Shown: positions 35,295 through 47,164 of the stretch, in pieces
How positions within the stretch are numbered: the first letter of the stretch is position 1
Layout: each line of letters opens with the position of its first letter
Source: Tubulanus polymorphus
Lineage: Eukaryota > Nemertea > Palaeonemertea > Tubulaniformes > Tubulanidae
DNA: 64,000 nucleotides
NCBI RefSeq assembly: GCF_964204645.1
Contig: NC_134026.1
Span: 13,854,450 to 13,918,449, forward strand
Reading direction: 5' to 3'
Notes under the pieces: model-generated
What the model was told of the DNA's origin: nothing
What the model saw: only the letters and a program-made list of their open reading frames with translations
The model's database searches: none
Made by a program: the position numbers and the translations under genes

Positions 35295-35374
35295 CTGTTC
35301 CATGTGCTCCCACATTGAGGAAGAATTTGAAAATACTCCGGCAGCAGCACATCCGATTCCAGCAACAACTGATC
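35295..35374 (-). CDS. Cytosol aminopeptidase, exon with AAAGVFSNSS
   Basis: An 80-bp minus-strand exon between CCTCAAG and GTAAGT. Split phase 1 with the 44620 exon and phase 0 with the 32551 exon, so both joins keep the frame. It reads SVVAGIGCAAAGVFSNSSSM and WEHMEQ, the M17 block that follows DxATLTG (typically xVALGxxAAGVFSNSxxxW). It is surrounded by repeat family X on one side and the GGGCCATGGGCC family on the other. Confidence 0.9.
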
Positions 35375-35654
35375 CTTGAGGAAACAAGAAAGAAACCCTG
35401 GTCACTGATGGTTTAACCTGGTTTTATGATACCAAGCAGCACAAACGATAGTTATCTATCTTGTCGTACTATTTACCGATAAGAAATGTCTTATACTTTG
35501 TAGCAATGAATCTTAATTGCATCGAATCAGCAATCTGACTGACAAGAAGTGGTTTTAATATGCAACCAATATCAGCACAATGTGTTAAATATGTCCATAT
35601 ACTTTAAGCTTAAATGAATATAACTTTTTCAAGAATAGGGCAAATAAAATCAGA

Positions 35655-36065
35655 AAGTGGCGTAATGCATAATAAGAGGGCCATGGGCCTTGAAGCATTG
35701 GTATATTATACTGTGGTATTAAGTGGTTATAATGTTTTACATCTGCCGGAAAATCTTCTATGCCGATGTTGATTGGGAGGACCACAGACTTGAAGGTCTA
35801 TTTGTCTAGTACGATTTTATTCCTGAAAATGAATTTATTTTCTGCCGAACGATTTAGCCTAGGCTATATGTACTGTTAAACCTCATAAATGCGATTCTGT
35901 TAAAAAGACGAAACTAGTTTATTCTGATGTTTTCCATCATGTCCCAGCGAAGATATTTATATCAATCAAGATTTGGATACAAAAACCCATTTTTACGCAT
36001 GAACTGTTAGGCCCCACTGAATAATGAAAAAAAAAACAGAACGATTTTTCTGAATGTAATTGCAA
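35655..36065 (+). repeat. Dispersed repeat with GGCCATGGGCC head (family Y), copy 1
   Basis: AGAGGGCCATGGGCCTTGAA, then CATCTGCCGGAAAATCTTCT and TGTTGATTGGGAGGACCACA, then GTTTATTCTGATGTTTTCCA, as in 63500-63960. No coding frame. Confidence 0.65.
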
Positions 36066-36304
36066 GACCCTCTGATCTTAGAGCTCCAAGCTCTGATGCA
36101 TGTACGCATGCAAAACGTCACAGAGAGCGATGCCGGCGTTGGTGTCACTGAGGCCGGCTGATGATTGTTTGTTTGTCTTTTTGTTTGTTTGGCTTTACGT
36201 ACGTCGTTTGGATCTTTGTTTCCCAAGACTATTCCTATTGGATTGTTCATTTAACCTCACGACGGTACGGCCTTTGAAGTGTTGCCCGCACACTGTTCGC
36301 AGCT

Positions 36305-36391
36305 AGCAGGACTCGAACCCACTTGTCACTCAGCATTGATAGTGGATTCAACAGCATCACGCCTTATCTCACTGAGCTACCGAGGCCGCTC
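36305..36391 (-). ncRNA. tRNA(Ser)-like SINE head
   Basis: The minus strand has an A box TAGCTCAGTGAG and a B box GGTTCGAGTCC separated by 48 bp, with AAGGCG and AATCCA between them as in tRNA-Ser, which has a long variable arm. The 5' GCGGCCTC does not pair with the sequence after the B box, so it is not an intact tRNA gene. It most likely is the promoter head of a tRNA-derived SINE or a tRNA pseudogene. The tail extent was not determined. Confidence 0.5.
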
Positions 36392-37200
36392 GATTCAATT
36401 CCAAAAAACTACAGCAGCGGGAAATAACCATCGCAATATTGCAATTTACGACAAACAACGCATAAATTCAATCACTGTTGTTTAACGCATGGAAAAGATA
36501 ATAAAAGGTATTTTTTCCCGCCCGGCGCGCATTACAAAGCGAATCTCTGCCGAGTGCGTAAGAGGGTGCGACCGCCTTATGAGTGCGCAGCAGGTGGGTA
36601 GGGCGTCCTAAAGTGAAAACTTATATTAGAATATAGCCGAATCAAATTTGACAATGTCAGTCAACCGATTGATGATACAACATGGTTGTTCTCGGCGTAC
36701 TTAACAATGATATTTTCCTCCAATAAACAACTCTGGTAAAATTGAATAAAATGATCTATCTTTATTGGTAATATCGTATCATGGTGGTAGCCTACCATTT
36801 ACCGATTGATGTTTCGTGTCATCATGAAATGGTTTTAACTTTAGTAAAGGCGTTCCCGCTCGATCACATACGGGTTTCAGTCACGAGTAGGCTGCCGTTC
36901 CACTGCTCTAGAAATACGTATTCTGACGCTGAGAATTAATCCCAAATAATCCCATGGATACTGATAGTTGGAATAACAGTGATATCCAAACACTGTGATA
37001 TTTATAAACCGGAGGTACATAATTTTATGTTTTTCTATTCAGAAGAGGCTGTTCCCCATTCTTTACTGCCAATGTCAATGCGGATATATCGCTACGCAAT
37101 TGTTTAACCGGCTCTCATCTACCAGATAATGAACGAGAAAAATGCGATCGAATGATTTTTTGGACCATTAAATCAGAAATCTGGCGACGCTATGTTGTGG
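36392..37200. other. Intron sequence, no gene seen
   Basis: Lies inside a LAP intron, upstream of the Gypsy element. The 5' end of the Gypsy LTR may lie in here but no TG start matching the GTTACA end was identified. Confidence 0.35.
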
Positions 37201-37500
37201 GGAATAATTGAAACATTTTTTTTAGTCATTTTCAGCCGTTTCTAATGTTTTACGTGAACGGAGGGACAATTTGAAGTTACTATGAAAATGAGAAAAGTCG
37301 GCGCCATTTTCGTTCCATTTTACTAGCATTGGCATGACGTCATAGACGTCAACCAATGCCAGTGAATCCATTGCCCGAGTAAGTTTGTTGTTCTTTTGTT
37401 CGGGATAAATTTCCCCTTTATAGCCTATCGTCGGAGCGTAGATCATCCTTAAATGAGGTATTAGAGATTTAGAAGACAGGATCGTTACACTGGTGGCAGC
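37200..37500 (+). promoter_or_regulatory. Ty3/Gypsy 5' LTR (3' part) and primer-binding site
   Basis: The LTR ends GATCGTTACA at 37489, one base before TGGTGGCAGCG (37491-37501), which has the TGG start and position of a primer-binding site; the following sequence resembles the 3' end of a tRNA such as tRNA-Leu read in complement. The LTR carries a CRE-like palindrome TGACGTCA (about 37333), a nearby second GACGTCA, and CCTTTATAGCC as a possible TATA region. The 5' boundary and a 3' LTR were not found. Confidence 0.5.
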
Positions 37501-37788
37501 GTCAATGGGATTGGAGCCTTACGGCCGAATTATTGTCGAGTTGAATCACTACCCTTAGTTTTTCAAGAAGCGTGTGTGTGAGTAGTGTGTCTGACCTACT
37601 TCCTTACGCCTGCGTATCGCGGATACTCTTCAGTAGTTAAACCGTTGTTATACGCTTGCTTTAAATAGCGGGAATAATTTCAGACACTAGCTACAGTTTA
37701 TTCATAAAGGTTGAGAGGTTCATAAAATAACTTTTGAAATTTTATTTTTAAATCAGTTTTTGTTCAGTATATTACATACACATTAGGA

Positions 37789-38790
37789 ATGACTCATTCT
37801 GACCAGGATGCAGGCCAACCAAGTGCGGCCCAGGAAGGGGTCAATCCAACTGCAGGTTTGGATGATTTTTTAAGCTCAATTACCACATTTGTCTCCCGTA
37901 GCATAAAAAGGGAATCTGAATCCCCATCAGGGACCAGGGAGGATGCCCGTGGAAAAATTCTGTGCCCCAAAATGTACAGTATGGGGCATAATTTTCCCGT
38001 CTGGTTAGAGCATTTTGAGAGCTACTGCACATTGTCCGGTGTATGTAGTAGTGAGCTTAAGAAACAACATTTACTAACGTACCTGGACCACGAGTCATAC
38101 CAGGCGGTTAAAAACCTCGTCTCGCCCCATCCCTGGATTACAATACTTTTGTTGAGGGGATAAAGAACCGTATGTCATTGACACAGTCAGCTTCCGATTT
38201 CAAAATGATGTTGAAATCTCGAGAGCAGAAACCCCAAGAAAACATCAGGCACTATGCGGATGCATTGACAGAACTCGCGCAGAGCGCATACCCAGGGGTT
38301 GATCACAGTTTGCAGGATCAGTTGGCACATGACCAATTCTTGGCAGGTGTGGCGGTACCCTCGAGTGTTAGGGAGCAGTTGTACGTGGCTTAGCCACAGT
38401 CCCTATCGTAGGCTGTGTCATTAGCTCGGGGTCATGAGACTGCGTGGCGCCTGACTGAGAGACAAGAGTCCAGACCCAATTGTCGACATGTAAATGATGT
38501 GAAGGCCAGTCAGACGGATGAGCTACTTTAGGAACTCATGGGCCTCGTCCAGGGTTTGAATGTCCGGATGGACTGTTTTGGAGGACAGGGTAAACACACA
38601 GACTCAGTCCAACTCCAAATCCATGCTGGTGGTGTCGAGAACCGGACCATACAGCGGATACATGTCCACAGGTTACATGTTTATACATGTTCCGGTAGAG
38701 GTCATTATGCCAAAAACTGCCCCGGGTAACAGGGAAAGGATTACAGGTGGTCCACTAGGGGGCAAGGGAATCGCCTCCACACCGTAGAAT
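37789..38790 (+). pseudogene. Ty3/Gypsy gag remnant with zinc knuckle
   Basis: Opens at ATG 37789 with an acidic N-terminus, then a capsid-like segment (MYSMGHNFPVWLEHFESYC, LLTYLDHESYQAV) to about 38150. After a frame change it continues at 38172-38393 (ENIRHYADALTELAQSAYPG), a typical retrotransposon capsid C-terminal pattern. A CCHC knuckle lies at about 38687-38725 (CSGRGHYAKNCPG), in which the first Cys of the C-x2-C pair is missing. At least two frameshifts and a stop interrupt it. It would build the virus-like particle in a working element; this copy cannot. Confidence 0.75.
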
Positions 38791-39329
38791 CCGGAAACAT
38801 GTTCCTTCATCTGTAAGCGATTCCGTACATGATAAGAGCCCAAATTGTAAATAGTTCACTAGACCCTTGCGTAAGGGAAATTGTAGGGAACGAAATCTTT
38901 GGTGAAACCGATACGACAGGTCATACATATCTGGAAAAGCAGGCAACTTCAAAAGTTTTAACTCCTTACCCAGATACCTCACTGTCGGTCGGTCAACCAG
39001 GTGATGGAATTTCGGATGGTTCTCCTCTGAGGCAGGAGACACTTTCAAATGTTTTACCTCAGTGCCCAGATAACTTTCAGTTGATAAAGTCACACGAAGA
39101 TACGGTCACAACCACAATAACAACTTTCAATAGGTCCGAGCTGCCCCGTGGCTGAGAAATTGGTCCGTCATGTCGATTTTAGAGACACTGGGCTTTACTG
39201 CTCTGGTGTTCCTAATGGTTCAACACGTACGTCTATACTCTAGACTTTGTTAAAAACCTCTTTCTGGGAGAAGAGTCGTAGGACCGGTCAGGGAAATCTG
39301 CTGCCAGTCGACTTTGAATAAGCCACTGC

Positions 39330-39560
39330 CACGGGCGCGAACATGAAGGTTCATGGGGTGGCCAAGGTAGAACTTCAGTTGGGAACCTGTAGATTCATGG
39401 TCCCCTAGTAATAGCCGATGACTGAGCTCAGGAGTGCCTGTTAGGTAGTGACTTCTTTGAACAGAATGGTTGCATTATTTATTACCCTGGTAGAGTTCTT
39501 GAGTATGACCTTACCCATGTACCATTGGAGACCAAGGATGCACGACTTGTTATATCCCTG
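39330..39560 (+). pseudogene. Ty3/Gypsy protease remnant
   Basis: Frames read KVHGVAKVELQLG and, after stops, CLLGSDFFEQNGCIIYYPG, the C-terminal half of a retropepsin (ILGxDFL...IDY block). The DTGA active-site region is unrecognisable or replaced. Only a remnant. Confidence 0.6.
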
Positions 39561-39769
39561 GAGGACATAAGGTCGTGGCCACTGCATATTTCAAGCAGAG
39601 ATATAGTGTTTTTGTTGGTATGGTTGGTCGTGGGAACCGTACTCCGTGCCTGGCTGGCAAATATCCGGTATGTCCGCGGGATAGGAAGGTAGCAATCCGC
39701 AAATGGCCAATTTTTTTAGATGAAACCATTAGGGTTCGTCGAGGGGAGTTTGTGGGTATTTTCTTGCCT

Positions 39770-40260
39770 ATCGAATCTGACCGGTGGCTACTGGCAAGTG
39801 GTGATCCAAGAATGTGACAAACCTTAAACAGCTTTTTGTTCTGAGAACCGTTTGTGGGAATGGAATGTTATGCCATTTGGTCTCACAAATGCTCCAGCCT
39901 GTTTCACACGGCTTATGTCATTGGCTCTCGACAAGGTGTCATGGAAAACAGCCTTGATCTATCTCCATGACGTCATAGTCGACTCTGCTGATGTGGTACC
40001 CCACATTTCTAAGCTGTCAGAGGTATTCAGTCGTTTCAAAGCAGCTACTATGAAATTGAAGCCAAGAAAATGTCACCTCCTCCAAAAGCGGTTAAGATTC
40101 CTGAACCACGCCGTGAGCGGGAGCAGAATTGAAACTGACCAGGCAAAAGTTGACAATGTCCAAGGTTGGCCAGCCCCTAGCAATGTATCAGTAGCACGAA
40201 GTTTCACTGGCCTCGTCACTTCATCCAAGATCTATCATGGGATATGCAGAAATGTGTAAA
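39770..40260 (+). pseudogene. Ty3/Gypsy reverse transcriptase remnant
   Basis: NLTGGYWQVV (RT block 2, normally DLxSGYWQ) is followed after one stop by WEWNVMPFGLTNAPACFTRL (block 3-4), then YLHDVIVDS where YLDDILV is expected, and KLKPRKCHLLQKRLRFLNHA. So two catalytic Asp positions read Asn and His: the element could not have been active after these changes even without the stops. RT would copy the element's RNA into cDNA in the particle. Confidence 0.85.
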
Positions 40261-40271
40261 CCCTGTCAAAG

Positions 40272-40760
40272 ATGGGTCAGCCTTTCGAATGGGGTATCAG
40301 TCAGCAAAGAGCATTCGAACAAATTAAAAATTCATTGACAAGCTTTCCTGACTTTTCAGAGGGATCGGGGAAATTCATAGTTGATTGTGATGCTAGTAAC
40401 TGGGCTATAGGTTCATTTCTTTCGCAGTTGCAAGGAAATCAAACAGAACGAGTAATAGCATATGGGGGTCGAGTTTTGAGAGGCGGGGAGGAGAACTGTT
40501 GCGCCACGAGGTGAGAAATGCTTGCTCTAGTCGAATCAATTCATTATTTCCGCCACAACTTAATGGGCGGTAAGTTCCTTGTCCGGACTAACCACACAGC
40601 CCTAAAGTGGCTTCAGTCATCCAATATTCAATCAGGCCAAGAAGCCTGCTGGAATGAAAGGCTGGCAGACTACGATTTCGACATTGAGCACAGGTCCGGT
40701 GTCAAGAGTAATGTGACCGGATGCCTCAATACCAAAAACGGAAGCCGGATTTTAAAAAAA
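40272..40760 (+). pseudogene. Ty3/Gypsy RNase H remnant
   Basis: Reads SGKFIVDCDASNWAIGSFLS, RVIAYGGRVL, then a stop at 40512 and MLALVESIHYFRHNLMGGKF, RTNHTALKWLQ, WNERLADYDFDIEHRSG. This is the tethered RNase H of Gypsy elements. The first Asp (DCDAS) and the Glu (EMLAL) are kept; the TDH Asp reads Asn (TNH). Confidence 0.85.
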
Positions 40761-41032
40761 GAATACAAGTGTATTACACTATGTACAATTAGACGCAATA
40801 CTTAAATCACAATTCACACATGAGCGTTGGTAACTGGCAGCCTATGATCGGAGGAAAAGACTCTCGGCACTGATGATTACGATATCAGTTGAATACCCCT
40901 AGTTACAACCAGGTCAATTCAGGATTGGCACTGGCAGCCGACGAACAAAAATTCTCGGCACTGGCGATAATCTAAGTTTAATGCAATTCATAATCATAAT
41001 CTTAAAGTTAGGTCTTAGCTATCTATATCTAT

Positions 41033-41572
41033 TCACCCATTCGCTGCTGAGGCCTATTTTGGCCCTGTGTGAGCATTTTTGTCAAAATTTGACTTTTTCT
41101 TTAAATAACTGCAATTAATCTATTTTTCACATATGAAACGCATAAAACTAATTGTGAATATATATTTTCACGATTTTGACATTTGGCGTCCCATAGCGGC
41201 CATTTTGATACATATGGCTGACCATACTAAAAACAACCATTTTCCGAAAAAAGTCACTAAAAAGCGAAAATAAAAACCAATAAAATGATTATGGAGAGCT
41301 GGCAGCACCGTACGGTAAGAAGGGTTATATAATGACAATAAAAAAAAATTTCAAATTTTTGGTTATTATTTCCATTTTTTACACCCATGAGCAATCTACA
41401 AGATTTTGATACAATTTTTGAAAGATTTTTTTTTGGAAAGTGCTGGCAATTCAAAATAAAACGATCGGCATTGTGCTGCAGTCATTTTGAAAAGAATAGC
41501 TAATACGCGTGCTCTGCACAAAGTGACGCCATAGAAGCGTGCTGAGCAGGTCCATAGCACTGAAAGGGTTAA
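41033..41572. mobile_element. MITE-like insert inside the Gypsy element
   Basis: The ends CACCCATTCGCTGCTGAGGCC and, as the reverse complement of the right end, ACCCTTTCAGTGCTATGGACC agree at most positions and sit in the gap between the RNase H and integrase segments where no coding similarity remains. The right end reads GGGTTAACC, suggesting a TTAA-type site, but the left side is TTCA. Non-coding, ~540 bp. Confidence 0.4.
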
Positions 41573-41959
41573 CCGTCAAACGCTTATACTTTCTGAATCT
41601 TATACCTAGATTCTAGCACTAGAATTAAACAATTATGGAATTTATAGAACTATTCACCTACAACTCCATCTGAATATTTAATATTTAACTTTTCCATATT
41701 ATCATAGAATATTCTAGAGTATTAAACACAAGGAAGTTATTAGAGGAAAACCCTCAAACTAGCAAGGAAATTGTGTAAGAAAAATATCGAACTTACCCCA
41801 CGATGCGACCACAACATGCTCGTCATTGCATGAGTGTACACATGCAGGCTTATGGCGAAATGCGCGTTGAACCAGAGAAATATATAATACCCGACCAACA
41901 CGCTGATTCACTCTCGCAGATTCCAAGAGGGTCAAGCGCCATATTAGTAAAAAACCAGG

Positions 41960-42680
41960 TAGTTCTGCCAAATGTGCTATTACCTAAGGTCCCTATCTCA
42001 CCTCGATAATAGTATTTCCGGTAGGCACTCAGGGACGACTAAGACAGAACGTAAAGTCTGCCAACAGTTTTGGTGTTTTGGACTGGCGAAGGCAGTCAAT
42101 AGCTTTGTCAAGCAATGCCGTAAATGTCAGCAATGCAAAACCCTTCTAAATGACCTAAAGCGCCACTGGTACCAACACCAATCAGTAGGAGAGGGCAAAG
42201 GCTGCATATCGACATTGTTGGCCCGCTGCAACGAACAAAACGTGGAAACGTTTATATAATTGTGGTGCAGGACGCTTTCACCAAGTGGGTTGAGGCCAGG
42301 CCAGTGAGATAACCCTACCACTGGACGTCTTAGCCCTCCTGAGGAACTTATCCACCTGACCAAGTTTAGCCAGGACATGTGTAGAAACCCGACTGAAGCT
42401 CATCAGAGAGTCCGTGACCGCCTTGGAAAGCCCAACGACGTCAGGCAGCAAATTACGATAGATTTGCTCAGCATGGGGGTACAATGTGGGTGACCGAGTA
42501 TGGAGGTATAGCCAGAGATATAGTCCAATAAGCGCTGGATGGGTCCTTACATAATTGTTGAGAAACTCACTGAGGTCACTTACCGGGTTCAGTTGGAGGA
42601 GGGTTTAGGGACCAAGGTTGGGACAGTGCGTTTAAATAACCTGAAGCTCTGTCATGCCCCATAGTAGAGGTTTCCCCAAA
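41960..42680 (+). pseudogene. Ty3/Gypsy integrase remnant
   Basis: Residues at 41990-42150 form the zinc-binding HHCC module (HLDN...GRHSGTTKTERKV...QCRKCQQCK). From about 42250 GNVYIIVVQDAFTKWVEARP is the start of the catalytic core with its first Asp. The DDE centre then degenerates; 42325-42480 reads SPEELIHLTKF and RVRDRLGKPNDV. At 42530-42650 RWMGPYIIVEKLTEVTYRVQ and VRLNNLKLCH form the GPY/F module before a stop. There are several stops and frame changes, and no chromodomain is seen. Confidence 0.85.
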
Positions 42681-43039
42681 CAAGTCGTGGATGAAAAAAC
42701 GGAGAGGCCTTTGAACCCACCAAACACCAGTCCATCCGAGGAGCCCTGAACAGTCTGAGTCAGCTCGTGGTCCAAGGAGGAGTTAACTCCTGATCGGAGT
42801 GACTGACAACGAGCCAGCTCCGCACATGTACGACCCTAAAATGGTTGTGGTGGGTGTGTTTATTCAGGCAATCAAGACTGCGGTCGCTTCGTCAAGGAGA
42901 TCGCCAATCCACCTCTCAACAAGCCGGTTTTAGGTTCTGAAAAGGACCTCATCCAGGTTTGTTGAGCAGTACGGTGGAATGGGCAGCGTTCTTGAACCGA
43001 AATTATCAGTATTTGGCAGTGCGGCGGAGGTCGGGTTAG

Positions 43040-43486
43040 CTGCAGATTTTACTCCTCAGTGACTCCATTTTCAAAGATTCCCAATCCACAAACGAACTGT
43101 TCATCATTGCTCACCCTGTGGAGCATCTGGAGCAGTTAGAGGAAGGGGTTAAAACAACAGGAGTCACCTGTTGTGCAGTCGTGGTTAAACACGGTATTAA
43201 TAACATTCGTATCTATGGCCAGACAACAGAGAATTTACTCACTGTACAATGTTCTGGCCAGAAAATACCCAAACCTTCCTCTGTTTCACCTTTGGATGCC
43301 CAAAGCTCCTGTTATGAGAGGAAACGAGAGACGGTGGTCCCCATAGACCGAATAAACACGCACTGCGAGAAAGCGGGATCTTTTTACCATAGAGCACCCC
43401 GACCTGGAGGAAGCAGACTTAGAGAGAATCCACAACCGTCATTTGGCTATGATGACTGTCACCCGGCATATCGTCACTGTGGTTAA
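43040..43486 (+). pseudogene. Post-integrase frame with SGNH-hydrolase-like motifs
   Basis: A largely open stretch reads LLSDSIFKDS, IIAHPVEHLEQL, CCAVVVKHGINNIRIYGQ and continues basic to a stop at 43486. The order (G/S)DS near the start, then a hydrophobic strand ending GINN, is like blocks I and III of SGNH/GDSL hydrolases, which occur as accessory domains in some retroelements. There is no similarity to envelope proteins. The catalytic Asp-His block was not found. The reading is tentative. Confidence 0.3.
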
Positions 43487-43499
43487 GGGTCACTTGGAG

Positions 43500-44722
<1,223 letters not shown>

Positions 44723-44962
44723 CTAAAATGTACAAACCCAAATTTCAAAATTTATATATATATATATACACATACATATATAGCATTTATATAGCACTTG
44801 AATACATGTAAAGTAGTAGATTGCCAATAAAGCACAATCATCAATATTATTATAACTTAATAACTGATGGAATCTCAAACAATGAATCCCTTCAGGTCAC
44901 ATGTATGTAAAATGTCAGAAAACCCGTTATTGCTGCTTTACAGCTATACTTTACAGCTATAC

Positions 44963-45308
44963 AACTTTGCAATTGATTGTGGTAACAAAATATGCTTAGG
45001 TATCAATATAATGTGGAAAAACTTTTTCCCACCTGATGATACCAAGACGGCCGCCAATTGCGTCATTAAGTGCTGATTTTGATGAACAACAATGGCTGCC
45101 AGTCGGCCATCTTGATTCTGACAGGGCCAGTGTTTCGGCTGAAGATGTGTCTAGGGTAGATACATACATAAACCAAAAATCAAGACTTAACTTGAAGACT
45201 CTTCAAAACTTCCCATAATAACTGGTTTCCGTCTACGGACGGACGGACGGACGAAAATTAAAGTGGACACAAAAGCCCACTGGGACTAAAGTCCCAAGTG
45301 AGCTAAAA
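44963..45308 (+). mobile_element. Pearl-like element, copy 7 (internally deleted)
   Basis: The end of a core unit (CTTTGCAATTGATTGTGGTA), the GGCCGCCAATTGCGTC block, then directly the ATGGCTGCCAGTCGGCCATC segment, GGACGGACGG run and hairpin ending GAGCTAA at about 45306. About 250 bp of the right flank present in copy 6 are missing. Confidence 0.75.
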
Positions 45309-45675
45309 AATTGGATTTCAATTTGACCTGATTCTGTCCTCGCAAGCGCAGAAGGCGCGAAGTGATGCTTTTCACCGATGGTGCAAAGCCATTACGGGGG
45401 GTTTGGGGGTCCTGCCCAAAGAAAATTTTTTGAAATTTGGGGCAATTTCCAGGCATCTTTTCTCAGGACCAGAATCTAGCAACCAAATTAATATCAGTTT
45501 GATGTGGAAGCCACGTTTGATTTATAACAAATATATCAAAGATTCTGATTGGTGGTTGAAATCTTCGAACAATTGATAGCGGGTTCAGTTTTTTCAGTGT
45601 AAATATTTTTCAGTGTATAAACTCCATCGTACTCGGCATTACAGGGACATCGAGGAATTGAATTTTAGGCTCCTG

Positions 45676-46603
45676 GGGCCAGTTGCACAGTCGTGACTTA
45701 AGTCGAAAAGTTGTCTTAAAGGCCGAGGAGTATGGATGCTAGTTAACCGGGTGGCAAACACTTGAGACCGGCCGTCCCACTAACTACAGTATCTTGTTTA
45801 TAATGTTTAGAGTGAGCGAGGTTGGCTCACAACAAAAAAGCAGGTCACACACAGTTAAATTTGACAAATTCAAAGTTTTCATATCAAGTTCTAAACTAAT
45901 TTTAAGTAATCTAGTCATAGTGGGAATGAAAATCTGATGCTAGCGATCTTTTTTTGAAGAGATAGGGCCAAGATTAAAGATTTTAGAGACATTTCAAATT
46001 TTTTGAAAATCATTAATTTTTATCCGATTTCCATGAAATTTGGACACAACATTGATAGTAGATAGCTAAACAAGTGTACGAAATTTCAGACTGATCCATT
46101 GACCATAGAAAAAGTTTTGATGTTGCCAAATTTTGGTACTATGAATGAGGCTATGTTTTGTTTATGTATATTGATGACTATAGGTATCAAATTACTGTTC
46201 ATGTGCTCTGTGAGCTACACTAATTCACTGTATAACTCCTCCCTCTGTCATTCAAAGATTCAAGTTTTGAAGGAAATACCAACTAAAAAGCTTAATTTCT
46301 CATAGAGGAGGGCCTAAAACACATTTTTGACTGCAGAAATGAATATATTACACATTAATACATATGTCTGACAAAAAGGAGGGTCCAAATCGGATAACTG
46401 ACAGAGATTTCCAGTTCCAACCGTTGGAGCTCTCCACTGCACTATTGCTTCATGGGTACTGCCATCTTTGACATTGATTGGGCTTTTATACTGCTCCTCG
46501 GCCTTTAAATCTTAAGACTGGTCTTAAGTTGTTAGATTGGCTATAGAACTAAGTTGGTCTTAGACTGGTCTTAAATCTAAGTCATGACTATGCAACCGGC
46601 CCC
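45676..46603. mobile_element. TIR element, 928 bp, GGGGCCRGTTGCA ends
   Basis: The left end GGGGCCAGTTGCACAGTCGT-GACTTA and the right end, reverse-complemented GGGGCCGGTTGCATAGTCAT-GACTTA, agree at 23 of 26 bases. Sub-terminal sequence includes CTTAAAGGCCGAGGAGTAT facing CTCCTCGGCCTTTAA near 46500, so ends are doubly inverted. The interior is A+T-rich with a 68-codon frame of no recognised domain. Target duplication unclear. Confidence 0.65.
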
Positions 46604-47164
46604 TGAGCCCTCAACTTGATTCGAGCAAAAGACCTTAACTGACTTCGCAGAATTTGATTATGAGTCTACTAATAGGATTTTCTAAACCGCTGAATGCTTT
46701 CTGCTCTGGTTTTAAGATCAATTCAAATTCAATCTTGAATACATAAAAATGAATGTCACATAAATTTTCATTTTATTGAAAGAAATTCTACTGAACACAG
46801 ATTTTGAAATGTATTATGTGTTTGTTGATTTATCCAGGCGAAATAATTTACAGCAAAATCAACTGACGATCAACAAGGTGAAGTTTTCATTTATCTTCGG
46901 ATAATTTGTCTACCCCTGATGATACAAGCATTTTGGCTACACCTTTTGAAACCTCAACGCTTTATCTACTCGCACCAATAAGCCAGTCACAGTCGATTCA
47001 TGCCCTTTGATCTCTTTCAACCTGTAATTAAGCAATCAAATGTAAGAATTACTCAGTTATGTAATATAATAGAGGAGTGAAAGAAAGTATAAACGATATC
47101 TTAGGAGACCAATTTTATTGTGTGTTTGTCGTGAAAAATCTATCACTACTGTCTTGCAGAGCAT
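46604..47164. other. Intron sequence, no gene seen
   Basis: No exon or repeat end recognised; A+T-rich. Confidence 0.4.

Noticed and set aside
43040-43486. Envelope gene of the Gypsy element
   Set aside because: No signal peptide, cleavage site or transmembrane segment is visible; the frame looks more like a soluble hydrolase remnant.
45036-45218. 60-codon open frame
   Set aside because: It lies inside a pearl-like element whose other copies are not open in this frame.
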